DNA of 64,000 bases from contig CAMDAF010000001.1 of the NCBI GenBank assembly GCA_945888525.1, forward strand, positions 96,059 to 160,058, given 5' to 3'. Of this stretch, positions 34,794 to 44,502 are shown one piece after another. The DNA is from Chitinophaga pinensis. Lineage in GTDB: Bacteria; Bacteroidota; Bacteroidia; NS11-12g; UBA955. Below the pieces are notes generated by a model. It saw only the letters and a program-made list of their open reading frames with translations. It was not told the origin of the DNA and did no database searches. Numbering within the stretch: the stretch's first letter is position 1; each line of letters begins with the position of its first letter. A program made the translations under genes and the position numbers.

Positions 34794-35669
34794 ATGAAAA
34801 GTCTAGTTGTAATTTACAATCCTTTTTCAGGAAGAAAAAAAACGAAAAATCTACCCCAAATCATAAAAAAGTATATTGATTTGAATCAATATGAAGTTCA
34901 TGTTTGGCCAACTGAGAAAGCCGACGATGTGCTATTGTTAGCTGAAAAGGCAATTAAATTAAAAGTAGATATAGTTTTAGCTGCTGGGGGCGATGGAACG
35001 ATCAATCAAATTGCGTCTAGACTCGTTAATACGGGTATTGTATTGGGCATTATTCCACTTGGTTCTGGAAATGGATTTGCGCGTCATTTTAAAATCCCTA
35101 TGAACACAGTTGAAGCCTTAAAGCAATTGCCTAATTATAAAATTAAGGAGGTTGACACGGTTTGGGTTAATAGACATTGTATGGTCAATATTGCTGGTGT
35201 GGGTTTTGATGCGCATATCAGTTCTGCATTTGCCAATACCACAAAACGCGGTTTACAAGGATATATTAAAACAATCATTCGCCATCTCAATTATAAAAGC
35301 CAGTTTTATGAATTGTATAAAAACGATTTGAAAATTTGGCAAGGTAATGCCTTTATGATCGGTGTAGCCAATGCAACCCAATGGGGTAATAATGTTGTTT
35401 TGCATCCTGGTGCTAAACCTGATGATGGCTTATTTAATGTCCTTGTTTTGAAAAAATTTACCCCTTTAGATTTCATTTTAATTTTCAAAAATTTGTTAGA
35501 AGCCCGTTTGCACACCAATAAAAACACAGAGGTATTTACTGGAACTGATTTTACTATAAAGCGTTTAGAGGATGGACCTGTGCATGTAGATGGAGAGCCA
35601 TTATGGCTTGGTAAAGAAATAAATATTAATATTGAACCTTTGAGTTTAAAGATTTTTAGTCATGAGTAA
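34794..35669 (+). CDS. Diacylglycerol/lipid kinase family protein (YegS/BmrU-type)
   Basis: A 291-aa cytoplasmic lipid kinase. N-terminal KSLVVIYNPFSGRKK, the nucleotide-binding LAAGGDGTINQIAS near residue 67, IPLGSGNGFARHF, NIAGVGFDAHIS, and the C-terminal VHVDGEPLWLG. The substrate is unknown (diacylglycerol or a sphingoid or undecaprenol lipid). ATG 34794 is preferred over the TTG three codons upstream. The 3' end overlaps the SUI1-like gene by 8 nt. Confidence 0.9.
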   Translation: MKSLVVIYNPFSGRKKTKNLPQIIKKYIDLNQYEVHVWPTEKADDVLLLAEKAIKLKVDIVLAAGGDGTINQIASRLVNTGIVLGIIPLGSGNGFARHFKIPMNTVEALKQLPNYKIKEVDTVWVNRHCMVNIAGVGFDAHISSAFANTTKRGLQGYIKTIIRHLNYKSQFYELYKNDLKIWQGNAFMIGVANATQWGNNVVLHPGAKPDDGLFNVLVLKKFTPLDFILIFKNLLEARLHTNKNTEVFTGTDFTIKRLEDGPVHVDGEPLWLGKEININIEPLSLKIFSHE

Positions 35670-36000
35670 AAAAGTTAAAAGACAAGACGATGGTATGGTG
35701 TATAGCACGGATCAAGGATTTAGTTTTGATGAAGAATTAGATGACTCTATAACTTTAGAACCTAAATCCCAAAAGTTAATGATTCGATTAGAAACCAAGC
35801 AAAGAGGAGGCAAGAAAGCTACCCTCATTAGAGGTTTTGTAGGGAAATTAGAGGATTTAGAGAAGTTAGCAAAACAAATAAAGAACCATTGTGGAACTGG
35901 CGGTTCCATTGTAGAAGGAGAAATCTTAATTCAAGGTGACATGGTGCAAAAAGTTAAGGCATTTTTACTTAGCGCAGGCTATAAAACCAACAATATTTAA
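35662..36000 (+). CDS. SUI1/eIF1-like translation factor (YciH family)
   Basis: A 112-aa protein with an acidic N-terminal third and a SUI1 domain from about residue 40: ETKQRGGKKATLIRGFVGK, then KNHCGTGGSIVEGEILIQGD and KVKAFLLSAGYK. Bacterial members bind the small ribosomal subunit and affect start-site fidelity. Translation is coupled to the lipid kinase by an 8-nt overlap. Confidence 0.92.
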   Translation: MSKKVKRQDDGMVYSTDQGFSFDEELDDSITLEPKSQKLMIRLETKQRGGKKATLIRGFVGKLEDLEKLAKQIKNHCGTGGSIVEGEILIQGDMVQKVKAFLLSAGYKTNNI

Positions 36001-36012
36001 TTACATCAAATC

Positions 36013-37200
36013 TTGACTTTTAATAAAAGTATAGTTTTCACCTTTGCATCCAAAGTAAGTGTTTCTGCACTTGGCTTAATAATGGTGGTGCTTATATCGA
36101 GAAATTTGGGTGCTGTAGGCAGAGGCCAATTAAGTTTGTTTATTTCCAGTATTGCCTTGGTGCAATTGATTGCAGATTTTGGCAATAGCACAGCCATAAT
36201 AAATTTATCGTATAAAATAAATCAACGAAAGCTTTGGTTGTCTTCTTTGATTTGGATTGCGGGAATTTGTTTATTGAGTTTTGTTGTGTTGTATTTTCTC
36301 CGACATCTCCCGTATTATTATTTAATTCCATTTGCCGCTTTTTTCTTTTCGGCAATTAACCTAAATCAAATGTTGTTAATGGGGAACCAAGAAATTGGCA
36401 AACGCAATTTGAGCCTGCTGGTTCAGCCATTTGTTTTGCTTATATTATTTGGTGTATTTTTTTACAATAGTAATTTAGCCATAGATTCATATCCCATCGC
36501 TTTGTCTTTGGCCTTGTTTATTTCATTTGTGGTTTCGTTTCTTTTTATAAGGAAATATATTAAAAACACCCGAGAGCCATTTGTTTTTGAACCTTCGATT
36601 TTAAAACAAGGCTTATTGGTACAAGGTGCACAAGCAATTCAGTTTTTTAACTATAGGTTGAATTTCTTTCTCATTGCATTTTTGATCAACGATGCTGCAC
36701 TTGGCTTATACAGCAATGCAATCGTAATTTGTGAATCTGTATGGATACTTGGCCATAGCATTGGTCAAATACAACATATGAAAATACTGAACACCCCAGA
36801 CCTAAAAGAGCAAGTAAAATTAACAACACGCTTGGTTTATGTCAACTTTTTAGGAACTTTGGGCATTTGTTTGGTCTTGGTATTTATCCCTAATTCTTTT
36901 TGGGTCTTGCTTTTTTCCAACGATTTTTCTCAAATAGGTGATTTGTTTATTTATTTGTTTCCCGGTGTATTGGCTTTCTCTATCAGCAATATTTACAACC
37001 ATTATTTTCACGCCAAGTCAGATTTCAAACGAATCTTAAATTACAATTTAATGGGCTTGTTGGGAGGTGTTTTAATGGCCATAATTTTAATGCCCAATTA
37101 TGGGGTAATAGGCGCGTGTTTGGCTTGGAGTTTAGGACTAATAATTTCAATGGTTTTTTACCTTTTAGGCTACAAAAAAATTATCTCAAATATCTTCTAA
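36013..37200 (+). CDS. Polysaccharide flippase-like (MATE/MOP superfamily) membrane protein
   Basis: A 395-aa inner-membrane protein with about twelve hydrophobic segments and the Wzx-like start ASKVSVSALGLIMVVLISRNLGAVGRGQLSLF. Probably flips lipid-linked oligosaccharides or a related lipid. The start must be TTG 36013: an in-frame TAA lies 12 nt upstream, and the first internal ATG is inside the first membrane helix. It starts 12 nt after the SUI1-like gene. No polysaccharide cluster surrounds it. Confidence 0.85.
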   Translation: MTFNKSIVFTFASKVSVSALGLIMVVLISRNLGAVGRGQLSLFISSIALVQLIADFGNSTAIINLSYKINQRKLWLSSLIWIAGICLLSFVVLYFLRHLPYYYLIPFAAFFFSAINLNQMLLMGNQEIGKRNLSLLVQPFVLLILFGVFFYNSNLAIDSYPIALSLALFISFVVSFLFIRKYIKNTREPFVFEPSILKQGLLVQGAQAIQFFNYRLNFFLIAFLINDAALGLYSNAIVICESVWILGHSIGQIQHMKILNTPDLKEQVKLTTRLVYVNFLGTLGICLVLVFIPNSFWVLLFSNDFSQIGDLFIYLFPGVLAFSISNIYNHYFHAKSDFKRILNYNLMGLLGGVLMAIILMPNYGVIGACLAWSLGLIISMVFYLLGYKKIISNIF

Positions 37201-37206
37201 AAGAAT

Positions 37207-37214
37207 TAAGTTTG
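37207..37214 (+). promoter_or_regulatory. -7 element of the TonB-dependent receptor gene, leaderless
   Basis: TAAGTTTG followed by CA, 5 nt before ATG 37220. Confidence 0.55.
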
Positions 37215-37219
37215 CATTT

Positions 37220-39520
37220 ATGTTTTTTCGAAGTACGGTATTGTTTTGCCTTTTTAGCTCTTTTCTTGCAGGTTTTTCTCAAAATGGAGGTATTAAAGGA
37301 TATGTTAAAGATCTGAAATCGGGTAATGAAATTGATAATGCTAATATCCAATTAGCAGGAACTGAATACGGTTCATACAGCAATCAAGATGGTTATTTTA
37401 TAATTAATGATGTAAAGCCAGGTAAATACAAATTAATTGCAGGTCTAAATGGTTATGAAGCTGATACTGTAAATGTTGAAATTCTTCCTTCGAAGGTGAT
37501 TGTTATAAATTTCTTCCTAGAACAAATGATCTTTACCATTAAAGGGGGTAAAGTTGTAGACCAAAAGAAAAGAAAAAAAGAAGACATTGATATCGGTACG
37601 ACTAAAATTAAGCCTTCGCAAATTTCAAAAATTCCAACCATAGGTGGAACGCCTGATTTGGTTCAATATTTACAGATTTTACCCGGGGTGGTTTTTAGTG
37701 GTGACCAAGGGGGGCAATTGTACATTAGGGGAGGTAGCCCTGTGATGAATAAAGTGATGATTGATGGAATGACCATTTACAATCCTTTTCACTCCATTGG
37801 TTTGTTTTCTGTTTTTGATGTTGATTTAATGAAATCTGCAGATGTTTACAGTGCTGGTTTTGGCGTACAATACGGCGGTAGAGTTTCAGCGATAGTTGAC
37901 GTTAAAACAAGAGATGGCAATAGAAACCGTTTAGCAGGCAATTTTGCTGTAAGTCCATTTTTGGGCAAATTGTCTTTGGAAGGGCCTTTGAAAAAGTTTG
38001 TGCCAGGTAGAGGAAGTAGCAATTTTGTTTTGTCCATTAAAAATTCATATTTGGATAGAAGTTCAAAAGTGTTTTACCAATATGCAGATCCTTCCAAACT
38101 GCCGTATAATTTTAATGATGTGTATGGCAAGGTGACCTTCAATTCTGCCAATGGCAGCAATATGAAGCTGTTTGGATTTAATTTTAAAGACAATGTCAAT
38201 TTTCCTGGTTCTACTTCTTATGAATGGAATCAAACAGGATTGGGTACGCATTTTACCCTAATTCCAGAAGGAAATCAATCTAAAATAAACGGATTTATTA
38301 CCTACTCGGATTATTCAATTTCTCAAAATGAAATAGACAACAAACCGCGCTCAAGTTCAATAAGTGGATTAAATATGGGTGTGAATATCAACTCACTTAA
38401 CCGCAAAGACGAGATTAAATACGGATTTGAAATCAATGCCTTTAGTACAGACTTTACCTTATTCAATTCCAACAACAGGAAAATAACCCAACAAGAATTT
38501 ACGACCGAATTATGTGGTTTTGGATTGTATAAATTTGTAAGATACCGCTGGGCTCTTGAGGCCGGTATGCGTTTGCAATATTATGCCTCTTTGGGTAATG
38601 CTTCTTTAGAGCCTAGGATAAATGGAAAATATAATATCACCAAAAAGCTAACTTTTAAAGGCTCTTTGGGTAAGTACTCGCAAAATTTGTTGTCAGCATT
38701 TAGCGACAGAGATGTAGTGAATTTGTTTTATGGTTTCTTGTCAGGCCCAGATGATTTACAAAAATCCTTTGATGGCAAGGCTGTGACATCTCGACTTCAA
38801 AAAGCTTGGCACAGTGTTGCTGGTTTTGATTATGACATCAGCAAGTATAGCGAAATTGGCCTTGAAGGATTTTACAAGAATTTCTCTCAAATCACGAATA
38901 TAAATAGAGAGAAGCTGTTTGACGACGATGGCAATTATTCTATTCAACCTGAAAGGTTAAAGAAAGATTTTATAGTTGAACGCGGCAATGCTTATGGTGC
39001 AGATATCCGTTATAAATTCGACAACACCAAAAAGCTGTATATCTGGGCAGTGTATTCCTTAACCTATGTGAACAGATTTGATGGAATTAATACTTACAGT
39101 CCTCACTGGGATAGAAGACACAACATAAACTTGGTTATTGATTATGTGTTTGATAAAAAGAATAGATTGTCAGCCAATGCCCGTTGGAATTTTGGGTCAG
39201 GCTTTCCGTTTACCCAAACCAAAGGGTTTTACGAGAAGTTTGATTTTCAAGGTGGACCAAGCACCGACTATGTAAATGGCAACGGTCAATTGGGGGTCTT
39301 GTACAGCAATTTTAACCAAGGTCGATTGCCTGCTTACCACCGCTTAGATGCATCAATTAAATACAATTTCAAAACGGTAAAAAATTACAAAAGTTGGATC
39401 GTTTTTTCTGTAACAAATATTTACAACAGAAAGAATATTTTTTATTTTGATCGTGTAAATTATACTCGGGTAAATCAATTGCCTATTTTGCCTTCAATAA
39501 GTTACAGCGCCGCTTTCTGA
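37220..39520 (+). CDS. TonB-dependent receptor with carboxypeptidase-like N-terminal domain
   Basis: A 766-aa outer-membrane receptor. Signal peptide (MFFRSTVLFCLFSSFLAGFS), then a carboxypeptidase-D-like domain (GGIKGYVKDLKSGNEIDNAN to GKYKLIAGLNGYE). The plug domain follows (GGTPDLVQYLQILPGV, GGQLYIRGGSPVMNKVMIDG, GFGVQYGGRVSAIVDVKTRD), then a ~22-strand barrel ending in a terminal aromatic (SYSAAF). No SusD partner is adjacent, so it is not a typical polysaccharide locus; the ligand is unknown. It is directly downstream of the flippase but has its own -7 element. Confidence 0.94.
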   Translation: MFFRSTVLFCLFSSFLAGFSQNGGIKGYVKDLKSGNEIDNANIQLAGTEYGSYSNQDGYFIINDVKPGKYKLIAGLNGYEADTVNVEILPSKVIVINFFLEQMIFTIKGGKVVDQKKRKKEDIDIGTTKIKPSQISKIPTIGGTPDLVQYLQILPGVVFSGDQGGQLYIRGGSPVMNKVMIDGMTIYNPFHSIGLFSVFDVDLMKSADVYSAGFGVQYGGRVSAIVDVKTRDGNRNRLAGNFAVSPFLGKLSLEGPLKKFVPGRGSSNFVLSIKNSYLDRSSKVFYQYADPSKLPYNFNDVYGKVTFNSANGSNMKLFGFNFKDNVNFPGSTSYEWNQTGLGTHFTLIPEGNQSKINGFITYSDYSISQNEIDNKPRSSSISGLNMGVNINSLNRKDEIKYGFEINAFSTDFTLFNSNNRKITQQEFTTELCGFGLYKFVRYRWALEAGMRLQYYASLGNASLEPRINGKYNITKKLTFKGSLGKYSQNLLSAFSDRDVVNLFYGFLSGPDDLQKSFDGKAVTSRLQKAWHSVAGFDYDISKYSEIGLEGFYKNFSQITNINREKLFDDDGNYSIQPERLKKDFIVERGNAYGADIRYKFDNTKKLYIWAVYSLTYVNRFDGINTYSPHWDRRHNINLVIDYVFDKKNRLSANARWNFGSGFPFTQTKGFYEKFDFQGGPSTDYVNGNGQLGVLYSNFNQGRLPAYHRLDASIKYNFKTVKNYKSWIVFSVTNIYNRKNIFYFDRVNYTRVNQLPILPSISYSAAF

Positions 39521-39566
39521 TCTCATTATTTTGTTTTATCATTGCATATAGCAAGTTAAAATTAAG

Positions 39567-41465
39567 ATGAGTCTAAGAATACACAACCTTGAAGAATATG
39601 AATTAGCTTATGCAAACAGCATTGCTAATCCAGAAGAATTCTGGGCTGACATAGCCAATAATTTTCAATGGGAAAAGCCTTGGTCTAAAGTCTTAGATTG
39701 GAATTTTACAGAACCCAAAGTTGAATGGTTTCTCGATGCCAAATTAAATATTACGGTTAATTGTCTCGATAGGCATATTGAAAACAATGGCCATCAAACA
39801 GCCTTGATTTGGGAGCCAAACGATCCCAAAGAGAACACCATTAAATTTACCTATAAAGATTTGCTTAAGGAGGTTAGCAAAATGGCTAATGTCTTAAAAG
39901 ATTTAGGGGTAAAAAAAGGTGACCGCGTATGCTTGTATATGCCCATGGTTCCTGAACTTAGTTTTGCTGTGCTTGCGTGTGCAAGAATTGGTGCAATTCA
40001 CAGTGTTGTTTTCGCTGGTTTCAGCGCCAATAGTATTTCAGATAGAATCAACGATTGCCAAGCTGGGTATGTTATAACAACTGATGCACTTTCAAGAGGA
40101 GCAAAACAAATTCCTGTAAAAGCAGTAGTTGACGAAGCCTTAGAAATGGTAACTTGTGTTAAAAAAGTATTGGTTGTCAACCGTTTAAATTGGCCAGTTC
40201 ATATGCTTGAGGGTCGTGATATTTGGTACCACGACATTAAAGGAATTGTGAGCGAAATTTGTGAACCAGAAATAATGGATGCTCAAGATCCATTGTTTAT
40301 ATTGTACACCAGCGGAAGCACAGGAAAACCCAAAGGAGTTGTGCATGCCTGTGGCGGTTATATGGTATATGCAGGATATACATTTGCAAATGTATTCCAA
40401 TATGAACCGAATGATGTTTTTTGGTGTACCGCTGATATAGGATGGGTTACAGGGCATACTTACATTTTGTATGGTCCTTTAATGAACGCATCTACTTCGC
40501 TTATGTTTGAAGGTATTCCGACATACCCAGATCCAGGAAGATTTTGGTCAATTATAGATAAACACGCAGTCAATATTTTTTATACAGCTCCAACAGCTAT
40601 TCGCAGTTTGATGGCCGCAGGAATCGATCATGTTTTGGCCTATGGATTATACAGCTTGAAGACATTGGGTAGCGTAGGTGAGCCAATTAATGTGGAAGCA
40701 TGGCATTGGTACCATACCCATGTAGGGAAAGGCAAGTGTCCTGTTATAGACACCTGGTGGCAAACTGAAACTGGCGGCGTAATGATTTCTGCTTTGGCAG
40801 GTATTTCTCCGTTAATCCCAGCACATGCTGGATTCCCTCTGCCCGGAATTCAAACGGTCTTGTTAAACTCAGATGGAATTGAAATTGCAGAAAATGATGT
40901 TGAAGGGTATTTGGCAATTAAATTTCCATGGCCAGGCATGTTGCGAACCACTTGGGGTGACCACGAACGCTGCAGAATAAATTATTTTGACACCTACAAA
41001 GGGTATTATTTTACTGGAGATGGGGCAAAACGCAACAGCGATGGTCAATACAGAATTCTTGGACGGGTTGATGATGTAATTAATGTAAGCGGTCACCGTT
41101 TTGGAACTGCTGAAATTGAAAATGCAATCAATCTAAACAAACAAGTCATAGAAAGCGCTGTTGTTGGTTACCCCCACGACATCAAAGGTCAGGGCATATA
41201 TGCATTTGTAATTCCTGCAAAAATGCCAGTTGACCCAAATGTTTTAAAAGATGAAATCATTGAAACCATTGTTGCTCAGATTGGACGTATTGCTAAGCCA
41301 GATAAAATACAAATTGTATCAGGATTACCCAAAACCCGTTCGGGTAAAATTATGCGCAGAATATTAAGGAAAATTGCAGAAGGGGAAACTGAAAATCTTG
41401 GCGATACCAGTACCTTATTGGATCCAATGGTAGTTGATGAAATCAAAAATGGGGCAATTAAATAA
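39567..41465 (+). CDS. acs: Acetyl-CoA synthetase
   Basis: AMP-forming enzyme making acetyl-CoA from acetate. The 632 aa contain YTSGSTGKPKGVVHA (P-loop), WCTADIGWVTGHTYILYGPL, DTWWQTETGG, the hinge and active site GRVDDVINVSGHRFGTAEIE, and the C-terminal PKTRSGKIMRRILRK with the acetylatable Lys. The length is normal. No -7 element was found directly upstream; it lies 46 nt after the TonB receptor gene. Confidence 0.96.
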   Translation: MSLRIHNLEEYELAYANSIANPEEFWADIANNFQWEKPWSKVLDWNFTEPKVEWFLDAKLNITVNCLDRHIENNGHQTALIWEPNDPKENTIKFTYKDLLKEVSKMANVLKDLGVKKGDRVCLYMPMVPELSFAVLACARIGAIHSVVFAGFSANSISDRINDCQAGYVITTDALSRGAKQIPVKAVVDEALEMVTCVKKVLVVNRLNWPVHMLEGRDIWYHDIKGIVSEICEPEIMDAQDPLFILYTSGSTGKPKGVVHACGGYMVYAGYTFANVFQYEPNDVFWCTADIGWVTGHTYILYGPLMNASTSLMFEGIPTYPDPGRFWSIIDKHAVNIFYTAPTAIRSLMAAGIDHVLAYGLYSLKTLGSVGEPINVEAWHWYHTHVGKGKCPVIDTWWQTETGGVMISALAGISPLIPAHAGFPLPGIQTVLLNSDGIEIAENDVEGYLAIKFPWPGMLRTTWGDHERCRINYFDTYKGYYFTGDGAKRNSDGQYRILGRVDDVINVSGHRFGTAEIENAINLNKQVIESAVVGYPHDIKGQGIYAFVIPAKMPVDPNVLKDEIIETIVAQIGRIAKPDKIQIVSGLPKTRSGKIMRRILRKIAEGETENLGDTSTLLDPMVVDEIKNGAIK

Positions 41466-41563
41466 ACAAGGGGCAATTAACGCTTGTGATTTACTTTATA
41501 CATTTTAGATCTCATCGTCTATAAAAAAAGCACGCTTTGCTTTATGAATTGCTGAATATTGAT

Positions 41564-41571
41564 TAGTTTCG
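41564..41571 (+). promoter_or_regulatory. -7 element of the B12/GTPase gene
   Basis: TAGTTTCG followed by CA, 15 nt before ATG 41587 (TTCG variant). Confidence 0.45.
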
Positions 41572-41586
41572 CAGTGGATTTTAACC

Positions 41587-43008
41587 ATGCAAGAGAACAT
41601 ATACCAACCACAAAATAAAGTTAGGATTGTAACCGCTGCTTCATTATTCGACGGACACGATGCTGCCATCAATGTGATGCGAAGAATCATTCAAGCAACA
41701 GGTTGTGAGGTAATACATCTTGGCCATGATAGAAGTGCTGAAGAAGTTGTAGATACAGCCATTCAAGAAGATGCAAATGCCATTGCAATGACCAGTTACC
41801 AAGGAGGTCACAATGAGTATTTCAAGTATATGTACGATTTGCTAAAAGAAAAAGGAGCAGGACATATTAAAATATTTGGAGGTGGAGGTGGCACCATTTT
41901 ACCCGAAGAAATTAAAGATCTTCAAGATTATGGTATCAGTAAATTATACCATCCAGATGACGGAAGGTCCATGGGCTTGCAGGGGATGATCAACGACTTG
42001 GTAAAACAATCTGATTTCCCTACAGGTAAAGATCTAAATTTTGATTTAGAAGGAATAAAGTCTAAGAATCCTGCAATTATTGCACAAACCATTTCTTGTG
42101 CAGAGAATTATCCAGAAGACTTTGTCCAATACCGCGAAACACTTAAATTGCAAGTTCAATCTCAGAATTCATGCCCGGTACTTGGTATTACAGGAACAGG
42201 CGGTGCGGGAAAAAGCAGTTTGGTTGACGAGTTTGTGAGAAGATTTTTATTTGATTCACAAGATAAGAATATTGCGATTATATCTGTTGATCCGAGTAAA
42301 CGCAAAACAGGTGGCGCATTATTAGGTGATAGGATTCGCATGAACAGCATTAAAAATTCTAGAGTTTACATGCGTTCATTGGCAACCCGTCAAAGCAATT
42401 TGGCACTTAGTAAACACGTTGATGATGCCATTTTGATATTGAAAGCTGCTGGTTACGATTTAATTATTTTAGAAACAAGTGGAATTGGTCAAAGTGATAC
42501 TGAAATTACCGAACACAGCGACGTTGCTTTGTATGTAATGACCCCAGAATATGGCGCAGCTACTCAATTGGAGAAAATTGATATGCTTGATTTTGCCGAT
42601 GTTATTGCTGTAAATAAGTTTGATAAAAAGGGTGCTGCTGATGCAGTTCGCGATGTTAAAAAGCAATTTCAAAGAAACCACAAACGCTTTGAAGAAGATC
42701 CAGACACAATGCCTGTTTATGGCACAATAGCTTCTCAATTTAACGATCCTGGTATGAATACACTTTACCGCAGCATGCTCGATTTAATTGACATAAAAAC
42801 AGGCTCTAAATTCAAGTCTAATTTCCATGCAAGCGATGAAATGAGTGAAAAGATTTTTATCATTCCACCATCTAGAAATCGATATTTAAGTGAGATTAGT
42901 GAAACCATCAGAAAATACAATAATTGGGCTGATGAACAATCTGATATTGCTCAAAAATTATATCAATTGGATGGAACTAAGTCTATCTTGGATGCTTCAC
43001 AAATTTAA
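41587..43008 (+). CDS. IcmF-like B12-binding/MeaI-type GTPase protein lacking the mutase domain
   Basis: Residues 1-140 are a B12-binding domain with the cobalt-ligand His24 ([16 protein letters not shown]) and [11 protein letters not shown]. Residues ~195-460 are a MeaB/MeaI-type G-domain with P-loop GTGGAGKS (201-208), base-specificity NKFDKKGA and [20 protein letters not shown]. This is the order found in IcmF, the fused isobutyryl-CoA mutase, whose ~600-residue TIM-barrel mutase domain should follow. Here TAA at 43006-43008 ends the protein at 473 aa and cysteine synthase starts 53 nt later. It could be a functional IcmB-MeaI-like fusion paired with a mutase subunit elsewhere, or a deletion derivative. 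The motifs are intact, so it is not obviously decayed. Confidence 0.85.
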   Translation: MQENIYQPQNKVRIVTAASLFDGHDAAINVMRRIIQATGCEVIHLGHDRSAEEVVDTAIQEDANAIAMTSYQGGHNEYFKYMYDLLKEKGAGHIKIFGGGGGTILPEEIKDLQDYGISKLYHPDDGRSMGLQGMINDLVKQSDFPTGKDLNFDLEGIKSKNPAIIAQTISCAENYPEDFVQYRETLKLQVQSQNSCPVLGITGTGGAGKSSLVDEFVRRFLFDSQDKNIAIISVDPSKRKTGGALLGDRIRMNSIKNSRVYMRSLATRQSNLALSKHVDDAILILKAAGYDLIILETSGIGQSDTEITEHSDVALYVMTPEYGAATQLEKIDMLDFADVIAVNKFDKKGAADAVRDVKKQFQRNHKRFEEDPDTMPVYGTIASQFNDPGMNTLYRSMLDLIDIKTGSKFKSNFHASDEMSEKIFIIPPSRNRYLSEISETIRKYNNWADEQSDIAQKLYQLDGTKSILDASQI

Positions 43009-43049
43009 TAAACCCTTATTGAATAGCTTAATGCTCCAAATTAAACGTT

Positions 43050-43057
43050 TAACTTTG
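43050..43057 (+). promoter_or_regulatory. -7 element of the cystathionine beta-synthase gene, leaderless
   Basis: TAACTTTG followed by CC, 4 nt before ATG 43062. Confidence 0.55.
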
Positions 43058-43061
43058 CCCA

Positions 43062-44429
43062 ATGTCTTTTAGTAAGAATATTTTAGAAACCATAGGCAAT
43101 ACGCCCATTGTGCAATTGAACTCAATCGTAGCAGAAATTCCTTGCCAAGTATTGGCGAAAGTTGAAAGTACCAACCCAGGTAACAGCATCAAAGACCGTA
43201 TGGCGATTCGCATGATAGAGGATGCTGAAAAGTCAGGTGCGCTTAAACCCGGTGGAACCATAATTGAGGGTACAAGTGGAAACACAGGTATGGGACTTGC
43301 CATTGCAGCTGTTGTTAAAGGTTATAAATGCATTTTTACCACAACTGACAAACAAAGCAAAGAAAAGGTTGATGCCTTAAAGGCCTTCGGTGCTGAAGTG
43401 ATTGTATGCCCTACAGATGTTGAACCAGAAGATCCCCGTTCTTATTATTCAGTTTCTTCGCGCTTGGTGAGTGAAATTCCCAATAGCTGGAAGCCAAACC
43501 AATACGACAACCTAAGCAACTGGGCCGCGCATTACGAAAGCACTGGCCCAGAAATTTGGGAACAAACCGAAGGGAAAATTACCCATTTGGTGGTTGGCGT
43601 AGGAACAGGCGGAACCATTACCGGAACTGGGAAGTATTTAAAAGAAAAAAATCCTAACATTAAGGTCTTAGGCATAGATACCTATGGCTCTGTTTTTAAG
43701 AAATACAAGGAGACTGGTATTTTTGATAAAAATGAAATTTACCCTTACATCACCGAAGGAATAGGAGAAGATTTTTTACCTGCCAACGTTGATTTTAGTG
43801 TCATTGATCATTTTGAAAAAGTGACCGATAAAGATGCTGCTATTTATACAAGGTTGTTGCCAAGAACTGAGGGTATATTTGCTGGGAACAGTGCAGGTTC
43901 GGCCATTGCGGGTATCCTACAAATGAAAGCAATGTTCAAGCCAGGTGATGTGGTTGTGGTAATATTCCATGACCATGGAACGCGTTATCTCGGTAAAATG
44001 TACAACGAAGATTGGATGCGTGATAGAGGCTTCATTGAAACCAAGAAAGCTGCAACAGCAATTGACTTAATTCAAAAACACAAGAATTTGAAATTGTTGA
44101 CCGTATTAGACTCTCAAAAAGTAACTGAAGCCTATCAAATGATGAAAAAATTTGATATTTCACAACTACCAGTTGTAAATGACAAAGCAGAATTTATTGG
44201 TTCCTTAAATGATGTTGACTTATTTGAAGCATTAATTGACAATCCTTCATTAATGCAAGCAAATATTGATTCGCTTATGCAAGCGCCATTTCCAAGTGTT
44301 AAATCAGACACCAGCATCGAACAAGTCTCTAAATTAATAAACAAACACAATCAAGCGGTATTAATGACTGACATGGGTGGCAACACACACATCATCACCA
44401 AATATGACGTGATTGATTCTGTTGGCTAA
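43062..44429 (+). CDS. Cystathionine beta-synthase-like PLP enzyme with CBS domains
   Basis: A 455-aa fold-type II PLP enzyme. PLP Lys44 (NPGNSIKDR), substrate loop EGTSGNTGMGLA, phosphate loop GVGTGGTITGTGKYL, and EGIFAGNSAGSAIAG. The C-terminal ~115 residues hold a pair of CBS domains (KVTEAYQMMKKFDISQLPVV and SIEQVSKLINKHNQAVLMTD), which are absent from plain cysteine synthases. Likely reaction: serine (or O-acetylserine) plus homocysteine or sulfide; which one is not decided by sequence. The CBS pair may bind an adenosyl ligand. Confidence 0.92.
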   Translation: MSFSKNILETIGNTPIVQLNSIVAEIPCQVLAKVESTNPGNSIKDRMAIRMIEDAEKSGALKPGGTIIEGTSGNTGMGLAIAAVVKGYKCIFTTTDKQSKEKVDALKAFGAEVIVCPTDVEPEDPRSYYSVSSRLVSEIPNSWKPNQYDNLSNWAAHYESTGPEIWEQTEGKITHLVVGVGTGGTITGTGKYLKEKNPNIKVLGIDTYGSVFKKYKETGIFDKNEIYPYITEGIGEDFLPANVDFSVIDHFEKVTDKDAAIYTRLLPRTEGIFAGNSAGSAIAGILQMKAMFKPGDVVVVIFHDHGTRYLGKMYNEDWMRDRGFIETKKAATAIDLIQKHKNLKLLTVLDSQKVTEAYQMMKKFDISQLPVVNDKAEFIGSLNDVDLFEALIDNPSLMQANIDSLMQAPFPSVKSDTSIEQVSKLINKHNQAVLMTDMGGNTHIITKYDVIDSVG

Positions 44430-44450
44430 TATTTGAAACATTATTTCATA

Positions 44451-44487
44451 AAAAAAGAGTAAGCAATTCTGTTGATTCCTCTTTTTT
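44451..44487. terminator. Possible weak bidirectional terminator
   Basis: AAAAAAGAG and CTCTTTTTT flank an imperfect stem (two mismatches) between convergent genes. Confidence 0.4.
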
Positions 44488-44502
44488 ATTTTATTTAATG
44501 GT

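Noticed and set aside
43009..43061. Possible frameshift keeping the IcmF mutase domain in another frame
   Set aside because: Only 53 nt separate the stop from the next gene, and a 60-codon frame across the stop (42890-43072) gives no mutase-like sequence. The domain is absent, not frameshifted.
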